From an uncultured Oscillospiraceae bacterium (GTDB taxonomy: Bacteria > Bacillota > Clostridia > Oscillospirales > Oscillospiraceae): a DNA stretch of 64,000 bases. Positions 19,880 to 28,327 of this stretch are shown here, one piece after another. How positions within the stretch are numbered: the first letter of the stretch is position 1; the number at the start of each line of letters is the position of its first letter. The notes under the pieces are model-generated. The model was given only the letters and a program-made list of their open reading frames with translations, was not told where the DNA came from and did not search any database. Both the position numbers and the translations under genes were made by a program. The stretch lies in the NCBI GenBank assembly GCA_947623745.1, contig CANQHN010000012.1:1-64000 (forward strand). The letters run 5' to 3'.

Positions 19880-20299
19880 TTACTCGATCTCGTCGTCGTC
19901 CAGATCGTCCATGTCGTCCGCGTCGTGGAAACTGTCGTCGGCCCCGTCGCCGGACATGACCTCCATGGTGCGCATACGCCGCTTCTCCTTGGCGGCCTCC
20001 ACGCTGCGGTGGATGAGCTCCTTGACCTCCCTGGGGTTCTTTACGTTCTCCAGGTCCAGGTGGGGGATGCTCTTGTCGGAGGAGATGACACAGATGGTGC
20101 CCACGCCGAAGATGCGCTGGCCGATGGAGATGTTCAGCTGCAGGTCCCGGACCCGGTAGAGCAGCACCTCGTCCTCCCGCAGGTTGAACAGGCCCTTCTC
20201 GCAGAACAGCCGGTCCTCGCTCAGACGGAAGCGGGTGAAGGACAGGGGCATGCCCAGGTGGCGCTTGCGGTCCTTCCAGACGTATTCGATGGGTTCCAT
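19880..20299 (-). CDS. PH-domain-like protein (bPH2 type)
   Basis: A 139-residue protein whose first 95 residues resemble a bacterial PH-like domain: RLSEDRLFCEKGLFNLREDEVLLYRVRDLQLNISIGQRIF fits the YdbT-type pattern, with a VGTICVISSD strand. The C-terminal third is charged: a Lys/Arg helix, then a very acidic end (DDMDDLDDDEIE). It has no membrane helix, unlike many bPH2 proteins. It is inserted between remB and gyrB, an extra gene compared with the Bacillus order. Function unknown; an oligomeric or scaffold role is possible. Confidence 0.7.
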   Translation of the reverse strand: MEPIEYVWKDRKRHLGMPLSFTRFRLSEDRLFCEKGLFNLREDEVLLYRVRDLQLNISIGQRIFGVGTICVISSDKSIPHLDLENVKNPREVKELIHRSVEAAKEKRRMRTMEVMSGDGADDSFHDADDMDDLDDDEIE

Positions 20300-20332
20300 G
20301 ACAAATCCTCCTTGTTATATAGTCTATTTTTA

Positions 20333-20596
20333 TTACTCAAAGGAATTGCGCTCCGCCCGGCCCAGCAGGGCCGCGGAGGACAGCTGGGTGATGTACACGG
20401 TGGCCGCCTCCCCCTGGCCGCCCACCAGCACGAAGGAGCGGGGCAGGTCGTCGGTGACGGAGACCACCCGGCCCTCCCGCTCGGCCCGCTCCAGGAACTC
20501 CCGGGTCTTGTAGGCCCAGCTGGCGTTGTCCAGGTCGAAGATGCCCAAAATTTCGCTGTGGGGGACGACCACGGACTGGCCCAAATGCAGATACAT
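20333..20596 (-). CDS. remB: RemB/YaaB-like DUF370 regulator
   Basis: An 87-residue protein of the DUF370 (RemA/RemB) family, starting MYLHLGQSVVVPHSEILGIFDLDNAS. In B. subtilis the related RemA is a DNA-binding activator of matrix and osmoprotection genes, and yaaB (remB) sits between recF and gyrB as here. ATG 20596 lies 22 bp after recF. A direct DNA-binding role for this copy is inference. Confidence 0.88.
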   Translation of the reverse strand: MYLHLGQSVVVPHSEILGIFDLDNASWAYKTREFLERAEREGRVVSVTDDLPRSFVLVGGQGEAATVYITQLSSAALLGRAERNSFE

Positions 20597-20618
20597 AGAG
20601 ATTCCTCCGTGGGGGAGC

Positions 20619-21722
20619 TCAGATCAGGCTCCCGTTTTGAATGTGGAACGTCTTTCCGCCCTCCAGGCCCTCCAGCTTCTCCTCCTCGCAGCAGGTGATA
20701 AAGATCTGGCCCCCCTGGATGCGGTTGAGGACGAAGGACTGCCGCCGGGCGTCCAGCTCGGAGAGCACGTCGTCCAGCAGGAGCACCGGCCACTCGCCGG
20801 TCTCCTGGAAGAAGATCTCCCGCTGGGCCAGCTTGAGGGACAGGGCGGCCGTCCGGGTCTGGCCCTGGGAGCCGTAGGTCTTGGCGGACACGCCGCTGAG
20901 GGTGACGGCCAGATCGTCCTTGTGGGGGCCGGACAGGCACTGGCGGGCATCCAGCTCCGCCTGGCGGTGGGTCTCCTGGTGGCGCAGCAGCAGGGGCAGC
21001 AGCTCCTTCGGCGGCCGCAGGGGGTCGTCTATGGTGGAGACGGTCTGGTACTCCAGGTCCAGCTCCTCCCGGCCGCCGGAGAAGTCCCGGTGGATGGCCG
21101 GGGCCTGCTCCCGCAGGCGCCGGATGAAGTGGGCCCGGTAGTGGATGATCAGGGCCCCGGTCTGGGCCATGCGCAGGTCGAAGTCCTCTAGGATGTCCAG
21201 CAGGGAGGGGTTCTCCGGCCAGTCCCGCAGGATGCGGGTTTTGTGCTCGTACAGCCGGTTGTACTCCCCCAGGGCCTGGGCGTAGCGGGGGCGGAGTTGG
21301 CAGATGGCGCTGTCCAGAAAGCGCCGCCGGGCGGCGCCCCCCTCCCGGATGAGGTACAGGTCCTCCGGGCAGAACAGCACGGTGGTCAGAATGCCGGACA
21401 GCTCCCCGGCGTTTTTCAGCCTCACCCCGTTTGACCACAGCTGCCGGCCCCGGCCCCGGGCCAGTCTGGCCTCCAGGGTGTAGTCCCGGCCGTGGGAGAA
21501 CACCTGGCCCTTCACAAAGCCCTCGTCCACCCCCATGAGGATCATCTCCCGGTCGAACCGGGCCCGGTGGGAGCGGGCGGAGGACAGGTAGGCGACGGCC
21601 TCCAGCAGATTGGTCTTGCCCTGGGCGTTCTCCCCGTAGATCAGGTTCACCCGAGGGTCGAACTCCGCCTCCAAGTGGAGGTAGTTGCGGAAAAAGTCCA
21701 GCTCCAGCGCGTTGACGATCAT
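20619..21722 (-). CDS. recF: DNA replication/repair protein RecF
   Basis: A 367-residue SMC-like ATPase that helps load RecA at gaps. ATG 21722 overlaps the stop of the preceding gene (ATGA), giving MIVNALELDFFRNY, the typical RecF start. Walker A is GENAQGKTNLLEAV; the signature region is LSGPHKDDL with SQGQTRTAALSLKLA; Walker B is LLLDDVLSELD followed by QIFITCCEE. The overlap with the S4-domain gene indicates translational coupling. Confidence 0.96.
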   Translation of the reverse strand: MIVNALELDFFRNYLHLEAEFDPRVNLIYGENAQGKTNLLEAVAYLSSARSHRARFDREMILMGVDEGFVKGQVFSHGRDYTLEARLARGRGRQLWSNGVRLKNAGELSGILTTVLFCPEDLYLIREGGAARRRFLDSAICQLRPRYAQALGEYNRLYEHKTRILRDWPENPSLLDILEDFDLRMAQTGALIIHYRAHFIRRLREQAPAIHRDFSGGREELDLEYQTVSTIDDPLRPPKELLPLLLRHQETHRQAELDARQCLSGPHKDDLAVTLSGVSAKTYGSQGQTRTAALSLKLAQREIFFQETGEWPVLLLDDVLSELDARRQSFVLNRIQGGQIFITCCEEEKLEGLEGGKTFHIQNGSLI

Positions 21723-21934
21723 GTGACGATGAGCTCGGTCTCGCCGTCGATGGCGGCCCGGTCCCCGGGGCGCAGCTTCCTGCCCCGCATGGTGCAAACC
21801 TGGCCGTTGACGGTCACCCGGCCCTCCTGGATGATGAGCTTGGCGTCCCCGCCGGTCTCCACCGCGCCGGCGAACTTCAGCAGGTCCTGGAGCTTGATAT
21901 ATTCGGTACGGATCTTGATCTCATGCGTTTCCAT
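21719..21934 (-). CDS. yaaA: S4-domain RNA-binding protein YaaA
   Basis: A 71-residue protein consisting of one S4 RNA-binding domain: IKLQDLLKFAGAVETGGDAK, EGRVTVNGQVCTMRGRKLRPGD. This is the conserved small gene between dnaN and recF in Firmicutes (yaaA, also rlbA), implicated in ribosome assembly. It is coupled to recF by a 4-base overlap and lies 15 bp after dnaN. Confidence 0.92.
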   Translation of the reverse strand: METHEIKIRTEYIKLQDLLKFAGAVETGGDAKLIIQEGRVTVNGQVCTMRGRKLRPGDRAAIDGETELIVT

Positions 21935-21949
21935 AGCGGGACCTTCCCT

Positions 21950-23056
21950 TTAATTCGCCTTCAGGCGCACGGGGAGCACCATATAGATGAAGTTCTCCTC
22001 CCCCTCGGCTGGCAGGATGACGCAGGGGGCCACGCCGGAGTTGAACTCCAGCCGCAGCTTCTCCGCCGGGGCGGCCTTGAGGGCGTCCATCAGATACTTG
22101 TTGTTGAACCCGATCTCCAGGCCGCCGCCGTCCCCGGTGATGGGACACTGGTCGGCGGCGTCGCCGATGGCGGTCTTGGTGGTGATGGACAGCAGGCCGT
22201 CCCCGAACACGCAGCGCAGGGGGCTTTTCAGCTTGTCGTTGATGATGAGGGACACCCGCTCGATGGACTGGAGCAGGGTGCGGGCCTCGCCCTCCACCTT
22301 GATGGCGTTGGTGCGGGGGATGGCATTGCGGTAAGCCAGGAACTCCCCTTCCAGCCGGCGGCACACCAGCACCGTGTCCCCGGTCTGGAACAGGATGTGC
22401 CGGGCGCCCTGGGAGATGGTCACGTCCTCCTCCCCGGCGCAGATCTTCTCCACCTCGCTCAGAGCGGAGCCGGGCACCACGAAGGAGAAGGGGGCCGCGC
22501 CCTGGACCTGGCCCACCTTCTCCCGGCGCAGGGCCAGGCGGTAGCCGTCCACGGAGACGATGGTGAGGGTGTCCCCCTCCACCTCGAACAGGGAGCCGGT
22601 GTGCACCGGGCGGCTCTCGTTGTCGCTGACGGCGAAGAGGGTCTGGGAGATCATGGGGCGCAGGGTGGACTGGGGCAGCGTCAGGCCGTTGACCTGGTCC
22701 ACGGTGGGCAGCTCCGGGAACTCCTCCGGGTCCGTGCCCAGGATATTGAACTCAGACAGGCCGCACTTGATGTTGACCGTGTAGTTTTCCGAGGAAAAGA
22801 CCACCACGTCGTCGGGCATCTTCCGCACGATCTCCCCGAACAGCCGGGCGGAGAGGACCAGGGAGCCCTTCTCCCTGATCTCGGCGGGGACGGAGGCCCG
22901 GATGCCGGTCTCCAGGTTGTAGCCGGTCAGGCGGAGCTGTGCGCCGGCCTCGATCAGGATGCCCTCCAGGGCGGGGATAGAGCTCTTCACCGCCACGGCC
23001 CGGGAGGCGGTGGAGATGGCGGAGAGCAGCAGAGCCTTTTCACAGGAAAACTTCAT
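21950..23056 (-). CDS. dnaN: DNA polymerase III beta clamp
   Basis: A 368-residue sliding clamp that tethers DNA polymerase III to the template, of usual length for the family. ATG 23056 follows AGGAGGT. Three repeated clamp domains can be followed: MKFSCEKALLLSAISTASRAV at the start, the middle domain around LRPMISQTLFAVSDNESRPV, and the C-terminal VLPVRLKAN end, equivalent to the conserved MPMRL motif that lines the binding pocket for partner proteins. The region in front of the gene is the replication origin. Confidence 0.97.
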   Translation of the reverse strand: MKFSCEKALLLSAISTASRAVAVKSSIPALEGILIEAGAQLRLTGYNLETGIRASVPAEIREKGSLVLSARLFGEIVRKMPDDVVVFSSENYTVNIKCGLSEFNILGTDPEEFPELPTVDQVNGLTLPQSTLRPMISQTLFAVSDNESRPVHTGSLFEVEGDTLTIVSVDGYRLALRREKVGQVQGAAPFSFVVPGSALSEVEKICAGEEDVTISQGARHILFQTGDTVLVCRRLEGEFLAYRNAIPRTNAIKVEGEARTLLQSIERVSLIINDKLKSPLRCVFGDGLLSITTKTAIGDAADQCPITGDGGGLEIGFNNKYLMDALKAAPAEKLRLEFNSGVAPCVILPAEGEENFIYMVLPVRLKAN

Positions 23057-23104
23057 GGGTACGACCTCCTATCAGTTCAGTCTTTCTCTCTCAAAGAAGG
23101 AGAG

Positions 23105-23292
23105 GGTATTTTTTAGTAACAGTAGTCCGTAGGGGACGAAAATGTGGAAAAGCGGGGGCAAGGGCCTGGAACGGCGGAGAAATCCCGGTCACAGGGGGTG
23201 TGGACGCCGGGGCCGGGTTGTCCACAGAGGGAGAAGAATCAAAAAGTTTTCCACAGGGGGATGTCCACATATCCACAAAATGCTGTGGAAAG
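23105..23292. other. oriC: Chromosomal replication origin region (dnaA-dnaN intergenic)
   Basis: The 238-bp gap between dnaN and dnaA holds five near-consensus DnaA boxes: 23143-23151 (TTTTCCACA, minus), 23218-23226 (TTGTCCACA), 23247-23255 (TTTTCCACA), 23269-23277 (ATATCCACA) and 23284-23292 (minus, weaker). At the dnaN-proximal side, on the dnaA coding strand, a GC-rich segment is followed by CTACTGTTACTA (23125-23114) and AAAAAATAC. This matches the order DnaA boxes, GC cluster, DnaA-trio, AT-rich start of unwinding described for B. subtilis. The gene orientation switch around dnaA agrees. Confidence 0.85.
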
Positions 23293-23294
23293 GG

Positions 23295-24614
23295 TCACTC
23301 GAACCGGCTGTTCACGTTGGCGGTGATGTCCTTGATGATCTCTTTGATCTCCGGGTCGCTCTTGACCATGTTCTCCATGCGCTCGATGGAATGGAGCACG
23401 GTGGAGTGGTCCCGGTTGTCGAACTCCCGGCCGATCTCCTTCAGGGAGAGGTTGGTCATGCTGCGGATCTGGTACATGGCGATCTGCCGGGCCAGGGCGA
23501 TGTCCTTGGTGCGGCCCTGCCCCCGGAGGATCTCCGGCTCGATGTTGTAGAACTTGCACACCTCGTCGATAATGACCCCGGCGGTGGGGACGATGTCGGA
23601 GCGGTCCTTGAACATGTCCTTCACCGCCCGGAATACAGTGTCCTTGTCCACGCTGTCCCCCATGAGCTGCTGATAGGCCATGATCTTGTTCACCGTGCCC
23701 TCGATTTGCCGGACGTTGGCGGTGATGTTCTCGGCGATGAGCTGCAGCAGGGGCTCGGGCAGGTCTACCCCCATGCGGATGGCCTTGTTCTTGATGATGG
23801 CCATGCGGGTCTCGTAGTCGGGGGGCTGGATGTCGGCCAGCAGGCCCTGCTCGAACCGGGTCTTTAACCGGTCCTCCAGCCGGAGCATCTCCTTGGGGGG
23901 GCGGTCGGAGGTGAATACGATCTGTTTTTTCAGCTCATACAGGGAGTTGAAGGTGTGGAACAGCTCCTCCTGGGTGGAGGGCCGGCCGGCGATGAACTGC
24001 ACGTCGTCCATGAGCAGCACGTCGGCAAAGCGGTATTTGTCCCGGAACTCCTGGTTGCGCCGCTCCCGGATGGCCTGGACCAGCTCGTTGGTGAAGGTCT
24101 CGCCCCGGACGTAGACCACCGACATCTCCGGGCTGCGCTGGTGGAGCAGGTGGGCAATGGCGTAGAGCAGGTGGGTCTTGCCCAGGCCGGACTCGCCGTA
24201 GATGTAGAGGGGGTTGTAGACCTGGCCCGGGTTCTCCGCCACCGCCAGGGCGGCGGCGTGGGCGAACTTGTTGGAGGAGCCCACCACAAAGCGCTCGAAG
24301 GTGTAGTCCTCGGTGCCGGAGAGGGCGTCGCCGGGCTTGGACTGGCCGTCCTGGTAGGCGGCCAGGTCCCCCTCGGTGAGCACCTCCACCTGGAACTGGG
24401 CGGAGAACAGCTCCTGCAGGGCGCTCTGGATGGCGGAGAGGTAGCGGTTGGCGATGATGTCCCGCTTGAAGCGGGTGGGGGAGTAGAGGACGAATTTGTC
24501 CCCCTCCAGGGCCACGGCGGTGGCGTCGTCAAACCAGGTGTGGATGGTGGTGGCGGTCAGGTCGGTCTGCAGCAGAGCCAGGACCTTGGCCCATACGTCG
24601 GCGGCAGGATTCAT
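23295..24614 (-). CDS. dnaA: Chromosomal replication initiator DnaA
   Basis: A 439-residue AAA+ initiator that binds DnaA boxes and opens the origin. Domain I is about residues 1-75, a short linker follows, then AAA+ motifs YGESGLGKTHLLYAI (Walker A) and VLLMDDVQFIAGR (Walker B). The C-terminal domain carries the DNA-binding signature DIALARQIAMYQIR followed by DNRDHSTVLHSIERM. ATG 24614 follows GGAGC. An 8-bp hairpin (24629-24636 with 24643-24650) lies just upstream in the leader. Confidence 0.97.
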   Translation of the reverse strand: MNPAADVWAKVLALLQTDLTATTIHTWFDDATAVALEGDKFVLYSPTRFKRDIIANRYLSAIQSALQELFSAQFQVEVLTEGDLAAYQDGQSKPGDALSGTEDYTFERFVVGSSNKFAHAAALAVAENPGQVYNPLYIYGESGLGKTHLLYAIAHLLHQRSPEMSVVYVRGETFTNELVQAIRERRNQEFRDKYRFADVLLMDDVQFIAGRPSTQEELFHTFNSLYELKKQIVFTSDRPPKEMLRLEDRLKTRFEQGLLADIQPPDYETRMAIIKNKAIRMGVDLPEPLLQLIAENITANVRQIEGTVNKIMAYQQLMGDSVDKDTVFRAVKDMFKDRSDIVPTAGVIIDEVCKFYNIEPEILRGQGRTKDIALARQIAMYQIRSMTNLSLKEIGREFDNRDHSTVLHSIERMENMVKSDPEIKEIIKDITANVNSRFE

Positions 24615-24702
24615 AGTACGCTCCTATCCCCGGGACGGGGAGGTCCCGGGCCGGATTTGATGGAAAAATCAGGGGCCGCGAAGGCAAAAGGATATCTAAC
24701 TT

Positions 24703-24731
24703 ATTATATCAGAAAAACCGTCCGCCCGCAA
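24703..24731 (-). promoter_or_regulatory. dnaA promoter
   Basis: On the minus strand TTGCGG (24731-24726), a 17-base spacer and TATAAT (24708-24703) preceded by TGA form an extended -10 promoter about 90 bp before dnaA. Confidence 0.7.
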
Positions 24732-24830
24732 GAAAAACGGCCCTGTTTTATTTTTAATATGTGTAGGAAAGAGGGCGGGAAAGGGACGGAAAATTTGTGA
24801 GCCGGTGAGAAATAGGGCTTTGGCTCCATT

Positions 24831-24839
24831 TTATCCACA
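24831..24839 (+). promoter_or_regulatory. Perfect DnaA box upstream of dnaA
   Basis: TTATCCACA, the exact consensus, lies between the divergent dnaA and rpmH promoters. It could autoregulate dnaA or form the second part of a bipartite origin. The surrounding 24740-24890 is AT-richer than the rest of the window. Confidence 0.75.
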
Positions 24840-24897
24840 ATATCTTGTGTTGAACGGGAAAACGCAAAAAAAACTTCATTTTCTGCGGAAAATCCGG

Positions 24898-24927
24898 TTG
24901 ACAGAATGGAAAAGCATGGGCTATAAT
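24898..24927 (+). promoter_or_regulatory. rpmH promoter
   Basis: TTGACA (24898-24903), 18-base spacer, TATAAT (24922-24927): both hexamers match the consensus. The leader to the rpmH start has two short hairpins (GTCCCC/GGGGAC and CAGCCC/GGGCTG). Confidence 0.85.
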
Positions 24928-25035
24928 GTATAGCACTGTCCCCCTGTCCGGGGACGGAACAGGAAAACCGCAGCCCGTCCGGGCTGTTGTTGGACCGGGA
25001 GAGCCGGTCTGAACTTAAATGAGGAGGTGTCCCCT

Positions 25036-25170
25036 ATGCTTCGTACCTATCAGCCCAAGAAGCGCCAGCGCTCCAAGGAGCACGGCTTCCGCAAGCGCAT
25101 GGCGACCCGCAACGGCCGCAAGGTGCTCGCCCGCCGCCGCGCCCGGGGCCGCGCCCGCCTGACCCTGTGA
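25036..25170 (+). CDS. rpmH: Large ribosomal subunit protein bL34
   Basis: A 44-residue ribosomal protein: [18 protein letters not shown], then [19 protein letters not shown], the typical bL34 sequence. ATG 25036 follows GAGGAGGTG. It is the first rightward gene from the origin, in the conserved rpmH-rnpA-yidD-yidC-jag order. The 164-bp gap to rnpA shows nothing recognisable. Confidence 0.97.
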   Translation: MLRTYQPKKRQRSKEHGFRKRMATRNGRKVLARRRARGRARLTL

Positions 25171-25334
25171 TCCCGGGTCGAGGTGTGCCGGCCTGACCGG
25201 CCGGGACCAGACCGGCCACGGCAGACAACAAGAGGACACGACTTTGACTATGAGGGGCGTGGGAGCAATTCCCCCGCCCCTATGGTGCATACGGAGAATT
25301 TTTACATCGGCCCGCCGGAGAGGGGGAGGAGCTT

Positions 25335-25688
25335 GTGGAGCATACCGTCTCGCTGAAGCAGAACCATGAGTTCCGCCGCCTGTACCAGAAGGGGAAGAGC
25401 GCCGTGTCCCCCTATTTCGCCGTCTACTGCCGTCCCAACCGCAGGAGCGTCAGCCGCCTGGGGATCACCACCGGCGTCAAGCTGGGCAACGCGGTCAAGC
25501 GCAACCGGGTGCGCAGGCGCATCCGGGAGCTGTACCGCACCCACGAGGGGCAGCTGCTCCCTGGTTATGACATCGTGGTGGTGGCCCGCACCCGGGCGGT
25601 GTTCGCCAGCTACCAGGAGCTCCGGCACAGTTTCCTCAGGCTGATGCGGAAGCTGGAGCTGGCGCCCCCCAGGGAGGCGGAGAGATGA
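25335..25688 (+). CDS. rnpA: Ribonuclease P protein component
   Basis: A 117-residue basic protein subunit of RNase P, which trims the 5' leader of tRNA precursors. GTG 25335 follows GGGGGAGGAG. The core shows [15 protein letters not shown], the phenylalanine/tyrosine face [12 protein letters not shown] and the RNR signature [15 protein letters not shown]. It overlaps yidD by four bases. Confidence 0.96.
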   Translation: MEHTVSLKQNHEFRRLYQKGKSAVSPYFAVYCRPNRRSVSRLGITTGVKLGNAVKRNRVRRRIRELYRTHEGQLLPGYDIVVVARTRAVFASYQELRHSFLRLMRKLELAPPREAER

Positions 25689-25903
25689 AGCAGATTCTGC
25701 TCCGGCTGATCCGGTTTTACCGCAGCACCATTTCCCCCGCACGGCCGCCCTGCTGCCGCTTTATCCCCACCTGCTCCCAGTACGCGCTGGAGGCCATCGA
25801 GAAGTACGGCGCGCTCAAGGGGGGCTGGCTGGCGGTGAAGCGCCTGCTGCGGTGCCATCCGTTCCACCGGCAGAAGTCCATCGAGTACGACCCCGTACCG
25901 TGA
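25685..25903 (+). CDS. yidD: Membrane protein insertion efficiency factor YidD
   Basis: A 72-residue protein of the YidD family: [34 protein letters not shown] contains the conserved cysteines and the FxPTCSxYA motif. ATG 25685 overlaps the rnpA stop (ATGA), so the two are coupled. It assists membrane protein insertion, consistent with yidC 39 bp downstream. Confidence 0.95.
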   Translation: MKQILLRLIRFYRSTISPARPPCCRFIPTCSQYALEAIEKYGALKGGWLAVKRLLRCHPFHRQKSIEYDPVP

Positions 25904-25942
25904 GAGACCCTGCCGAGTTTCTACGAATGTGGAGGTAATACC

Positions 25943-27340
25943 GTGTCCATTATCTTACGACCCTTTGCATGGATCATCGTCTTGTTCTATAACTGGACGA
26001 ACAGTTATGGCATCGCGCTGATCCTGTTCGCCATCGTGCTCAAGATGATCCTCTTCCCGGTCACCCTGAAGAGCAAGAAGAGCATGATCAAGATGAATCT
26101 GCTCTCCAGCCAGATGCAGAAGCTCCAGAAGCAGTACGGGAAGGATCAGAACCGCTACAACCAGGAAATCCAGAAGCTCTATGAGCGGGAGGGCGTCAAC
26201 CCCATGGGCGGCTGCCTGTGGTCCCTGATTCCTATGATCCTGCTCATCGCCGTGTACGGCATCATCCGCGAGCCCCTGACCTACTTCATGGGCCTGACCG
26301 TGGAGCAGCTGCAGACCATGGCCAGCCAGCTGGACTGGCAGCACGTGGCCGTGGCCAGCGGCTGGGTTACGGAGAACGAAATGTCCAGGCTGGTAGAACA
26401 ACTGGCCAGTGGAGAAGTCACGTCGGTGTTCCAGAACATCCGCTTCAACCAGATCCACCTGGCCTCCCTGGTCAACGAGGGCAACCTGGCCTCCCTCCGG
26501 GCCGCCCTGGGCGAGACGGGCAGCAACCTGTTCATCATCAACTTCTCCTTCCTGGGCCTGAACCTGAACAACGTGCCCGACTGGATGTTCTGGCGCAACG
26601 GCATCAGCTGGAACTCCGTGGGCCTGTTCCTGATGGCCGTGCTGTCCGCGGTCATCTCCTACCTGTCCATGAAGGTGTCCCTGGCCACCAGCAAGATGAA
26701 CAACCAGGCCTCCGGAGCCCCCGCGAATGACGCGGCGGAGCGCACCAACCGGTTCATGAATCTGACGATGCCCCTGCTCTCCCTGTGGATCGGCTTCACC
26801 CTGCCCGCCGCCCTGTGCGTGTACTGGATCACCCAGTATCTGGTGACCATGGCCCAAGAGGTGATCTGCGGCCGCCTGCTGAAGAAGGACTACGAGGAGG
26901 CCCGCGCCGCCGCCGAGCGCCGGGAGCTGGAGGCGAAAGAGGAGGAGAAGCGCCGCAAGGAGCAGGCCCGCCTGGAGCGGGAGCGGCGCCTGGAAGAGGA
27001 AAAGAAGAACCGCGGCAAGAAGAAGGCCGCCAAGAAGAACGAGCCCACCCCCGCCGGCATCGACAAGAACGACAGCAAGGTGGGGATGCGGGCCTACGCC
27101 CGGGGCCGCGCCTACGACCCCAACCGCTTCGGCGGCGTGACGGCTTACCGGGACCCCAACGTGGTGTTCTTCGGCGGCAAGGCGGAAAAGGATCAGAAGG
27201 GCAAGCAGGACGACCTGTTCCTTCCCGATGAGGAGGACAAGCCCGAGCTGACGGCCGCCGAGCCGGAGACCGCCCCCGTGGAGACCTCCCCCGCGCAGAC
27301 CGGGGAGGACGCGGACGAAGACGATAAGGAGGGTGTCTGA
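25943..27340 (+). CDS. yidC: Membrane protein insertase YidC (Oxa1 family)
   Basis: A 465-residue insertase that places proteins into the cytoplasmic membrane with or without SecYEG. GTG 25943 follows GGAGGT. The Oxa1 core shows YGIALILFAIVLKMILFPVTLKSKKS, the cytoplasmic hairpin MQKLQKQYGKDQNRYNQEIQ, GGCLWSLIPMILLIAVYGIIREPL and the last helices around LWIGFTLPAALCVYWITQYL. There is no lipobox, so it is a short-type Gram-positive YidC. Two unusual parts: an extracellular insert of roughly 80 residues between helices, and a 145-residue charged C-terminal tail (Lys/Arg/Glu-rich, then acidic), a candidate ribosome contact. Confidence 0.93.
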   Translation: MSIILRPFAWIIVLFYNWTNSYGIALILFAIVLKMILFPVTLKSKKSMIKMNLLSSQMQKLQKQYGKDQNRYNQEIQKLYEREGVNPMGGCLWSLIPMILLIAVYGIIREPLTYFMGLTVEQLQTMASQLDWQHVAVASGWVTENEMSRLVEQLASGEVTSVFQNIRFNQIHLASLVNEGNLASLRAALGETGSNLFIINFSFLGLNLNNVPDWMFWRNGISWNSVGLFLMAVLSAVISYLSMKVSLATSKMNNQASGAPANDAAERTNRFMNLTMPLLSLWIGFTLPAALCVYWITQYLVTMAQEVICGRLLKKDYEEARAAAERRELEAKEEEKRRKEQARLERERRLEEEKKNRGKKKAAKKNEPTPAGIDKNDSKVGMRAYARGRAYDPNRFGGVTAYRDPNVVFFGGKAEKDQKGKQDDLFLPDEEDKPELTAAEPETAPVETSPAQTGEDADEDDKEGV

Positions 27341-28230
27341 TGACCAAATGGATCGAAACCACCGGGCGCTCGGAAGAGGACGCCATCGCCGCCGCGCTGT
27401 TCCAGCTGGGCCTGGACCGGGACGACGTCTCGGTGGAAGTGATAGAGCGCGCCAAGTCCGGATTCCTGGGCTTTGGCGGCAACCCCGCCAAGGTGCGGGT
27501 GAGCTATGAGGTGGCGGAGGACAACGAGACCCCCATCCACGCCCCCAGCGTGATGGAGGAGCCCAAGCCGGAGCCCAAGCCCGTGAAAAAGGCGGAGCCC
27601 CGGCCGGAGCCCAAGCCGGAGAAGAGGCCGGAGAAAAAACCCCAGCCGGAGCGCAGGCCCCAGCCGGAGAAAAAGCCCCAGCCCCAGCCCAAGAGCGCCC
27701 CGGCCCCCCGGCCGGAGCCCCAGGACGAGGTGCTCATCGCCCAGGAGAACGTCCCCGCCGCGGCGGACGACCCCAAGGCTGAGCACATCCGCACCTTCCT
27801 GGGCGGGCTGATGGAGCACCTCCAGGTGGAGGCCACGCCCGAGATCAGCGTCACCCCCGAGGGGGGCTACAAGGTGGTCCTCCAGGGCCAGGGCCTGGGC
27901 GCCATCATCGGCCGCCGGGGCGAGACCCTGGACGCCATCCAGCAGCTGACCAACTACGCCGTCAACCGGGGCCAGTCCAAGCGGGTGCGCATCCACATCG
28001 ACGCGGAGAACTACCGGGCCAAGCGGGAGGAGTCCCTGCGCCGCCTGGCGGTGAAGGTGGCCGGCAAGGTGGTCAAGTACCGCAAGAACGTCACCCTGGA
28101 GGTCATGAACGCCTACGAGCGCCACGTGATCCACACCGCCCTCCAGGACTACCGGGGCGTCACCACCTACTCCATCGGCACCGAGCCTAACCGCCGCACC
28201 GTGGTGGCCTACGACCCCTCGAAGAAGTAA
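27340..28230 (+). CDS. jag: Jag/KhpB (EloR) RNA-binding protein
   Basis: A 296-residue RNA-binding protein with Jag-N (residues 1-50: WIETTGRSEEDAIAAALFQLG, VEVIERAKSGFLGFGGNPAKV), a Pro/Glu/Lys repeat linker (about 68-128), a KH domain (LGAIIGRRGETLDAIQQL) and an R3H domain (MNAYERHVIHTALQDYRGVTTYSIGTEPNRR). Such proteins (KhpB/EloR) pair with KhpA and control cell elongation and division in other Gram-positives. ATG 27340 overlaps the yidC stop. The usual downstream mnmE, mnmG, rsmG and noc are not here. Confidence 0.95.
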   Translation: MTKWIETTGRSEEDAIAAALFQLGLDRDDVSVEVIERAKSGFLGFGGNPAKVRVSYEVAEDNETPIHAPSVMEEPKPEPKPVKKAEPRPEPKPEKRPEKKPQPERRPQPEKKPQPQPKSAPAPRPEPQDEVLIAQENVPAAADDPKAEHIRTFLGGLMEHLQVEATPEISVTPEGGYKVVLQGQGLGAIIGRRGETLDAIQQLTNYAVNRGQSKRVRIHIDAENYRAKREESLRRLAVKVAGKVVKYRKNVTLEVMNAYERHVIHTALQDYRGVTTYSIGTEPNRRTVVAYDPSKK

Positions 28231-28267
28231 AGGGCCCCCTTTTCCCGGGACATAGAAAAAATGGAAT

Positions 28268-28327
28268 AAAATACCGCCTCTCCGGGCATGATTGAAGTAT
28301 CAATCGACCGAGAAAGGCGGTATTTTT
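28268..28327 (+). terminator. Terminator-like hairpin covering the CBS gene ribosome binding site
   Basis: A perfect 12-bp stem (28268-28279 with 28315-28326) ending in a T run encloses a second perfect hairpin GATTGA-AGTA-TCAATC (28290-28305). The right arm contains AAGGCGG, the only ribosome binding site for the CBS gene, whose ATG begins one base after the stem. It can end the jag transcript and also hide that site. Confidence 0.7.

Noticed and set aside
27540-27720. Short repeated units that could suggest a CRISPR or tandem array
   Set aside because: They are in frame and encode the Pro/Glu/Lys linker of Jag; repeat units are irregular and there are no spacers.
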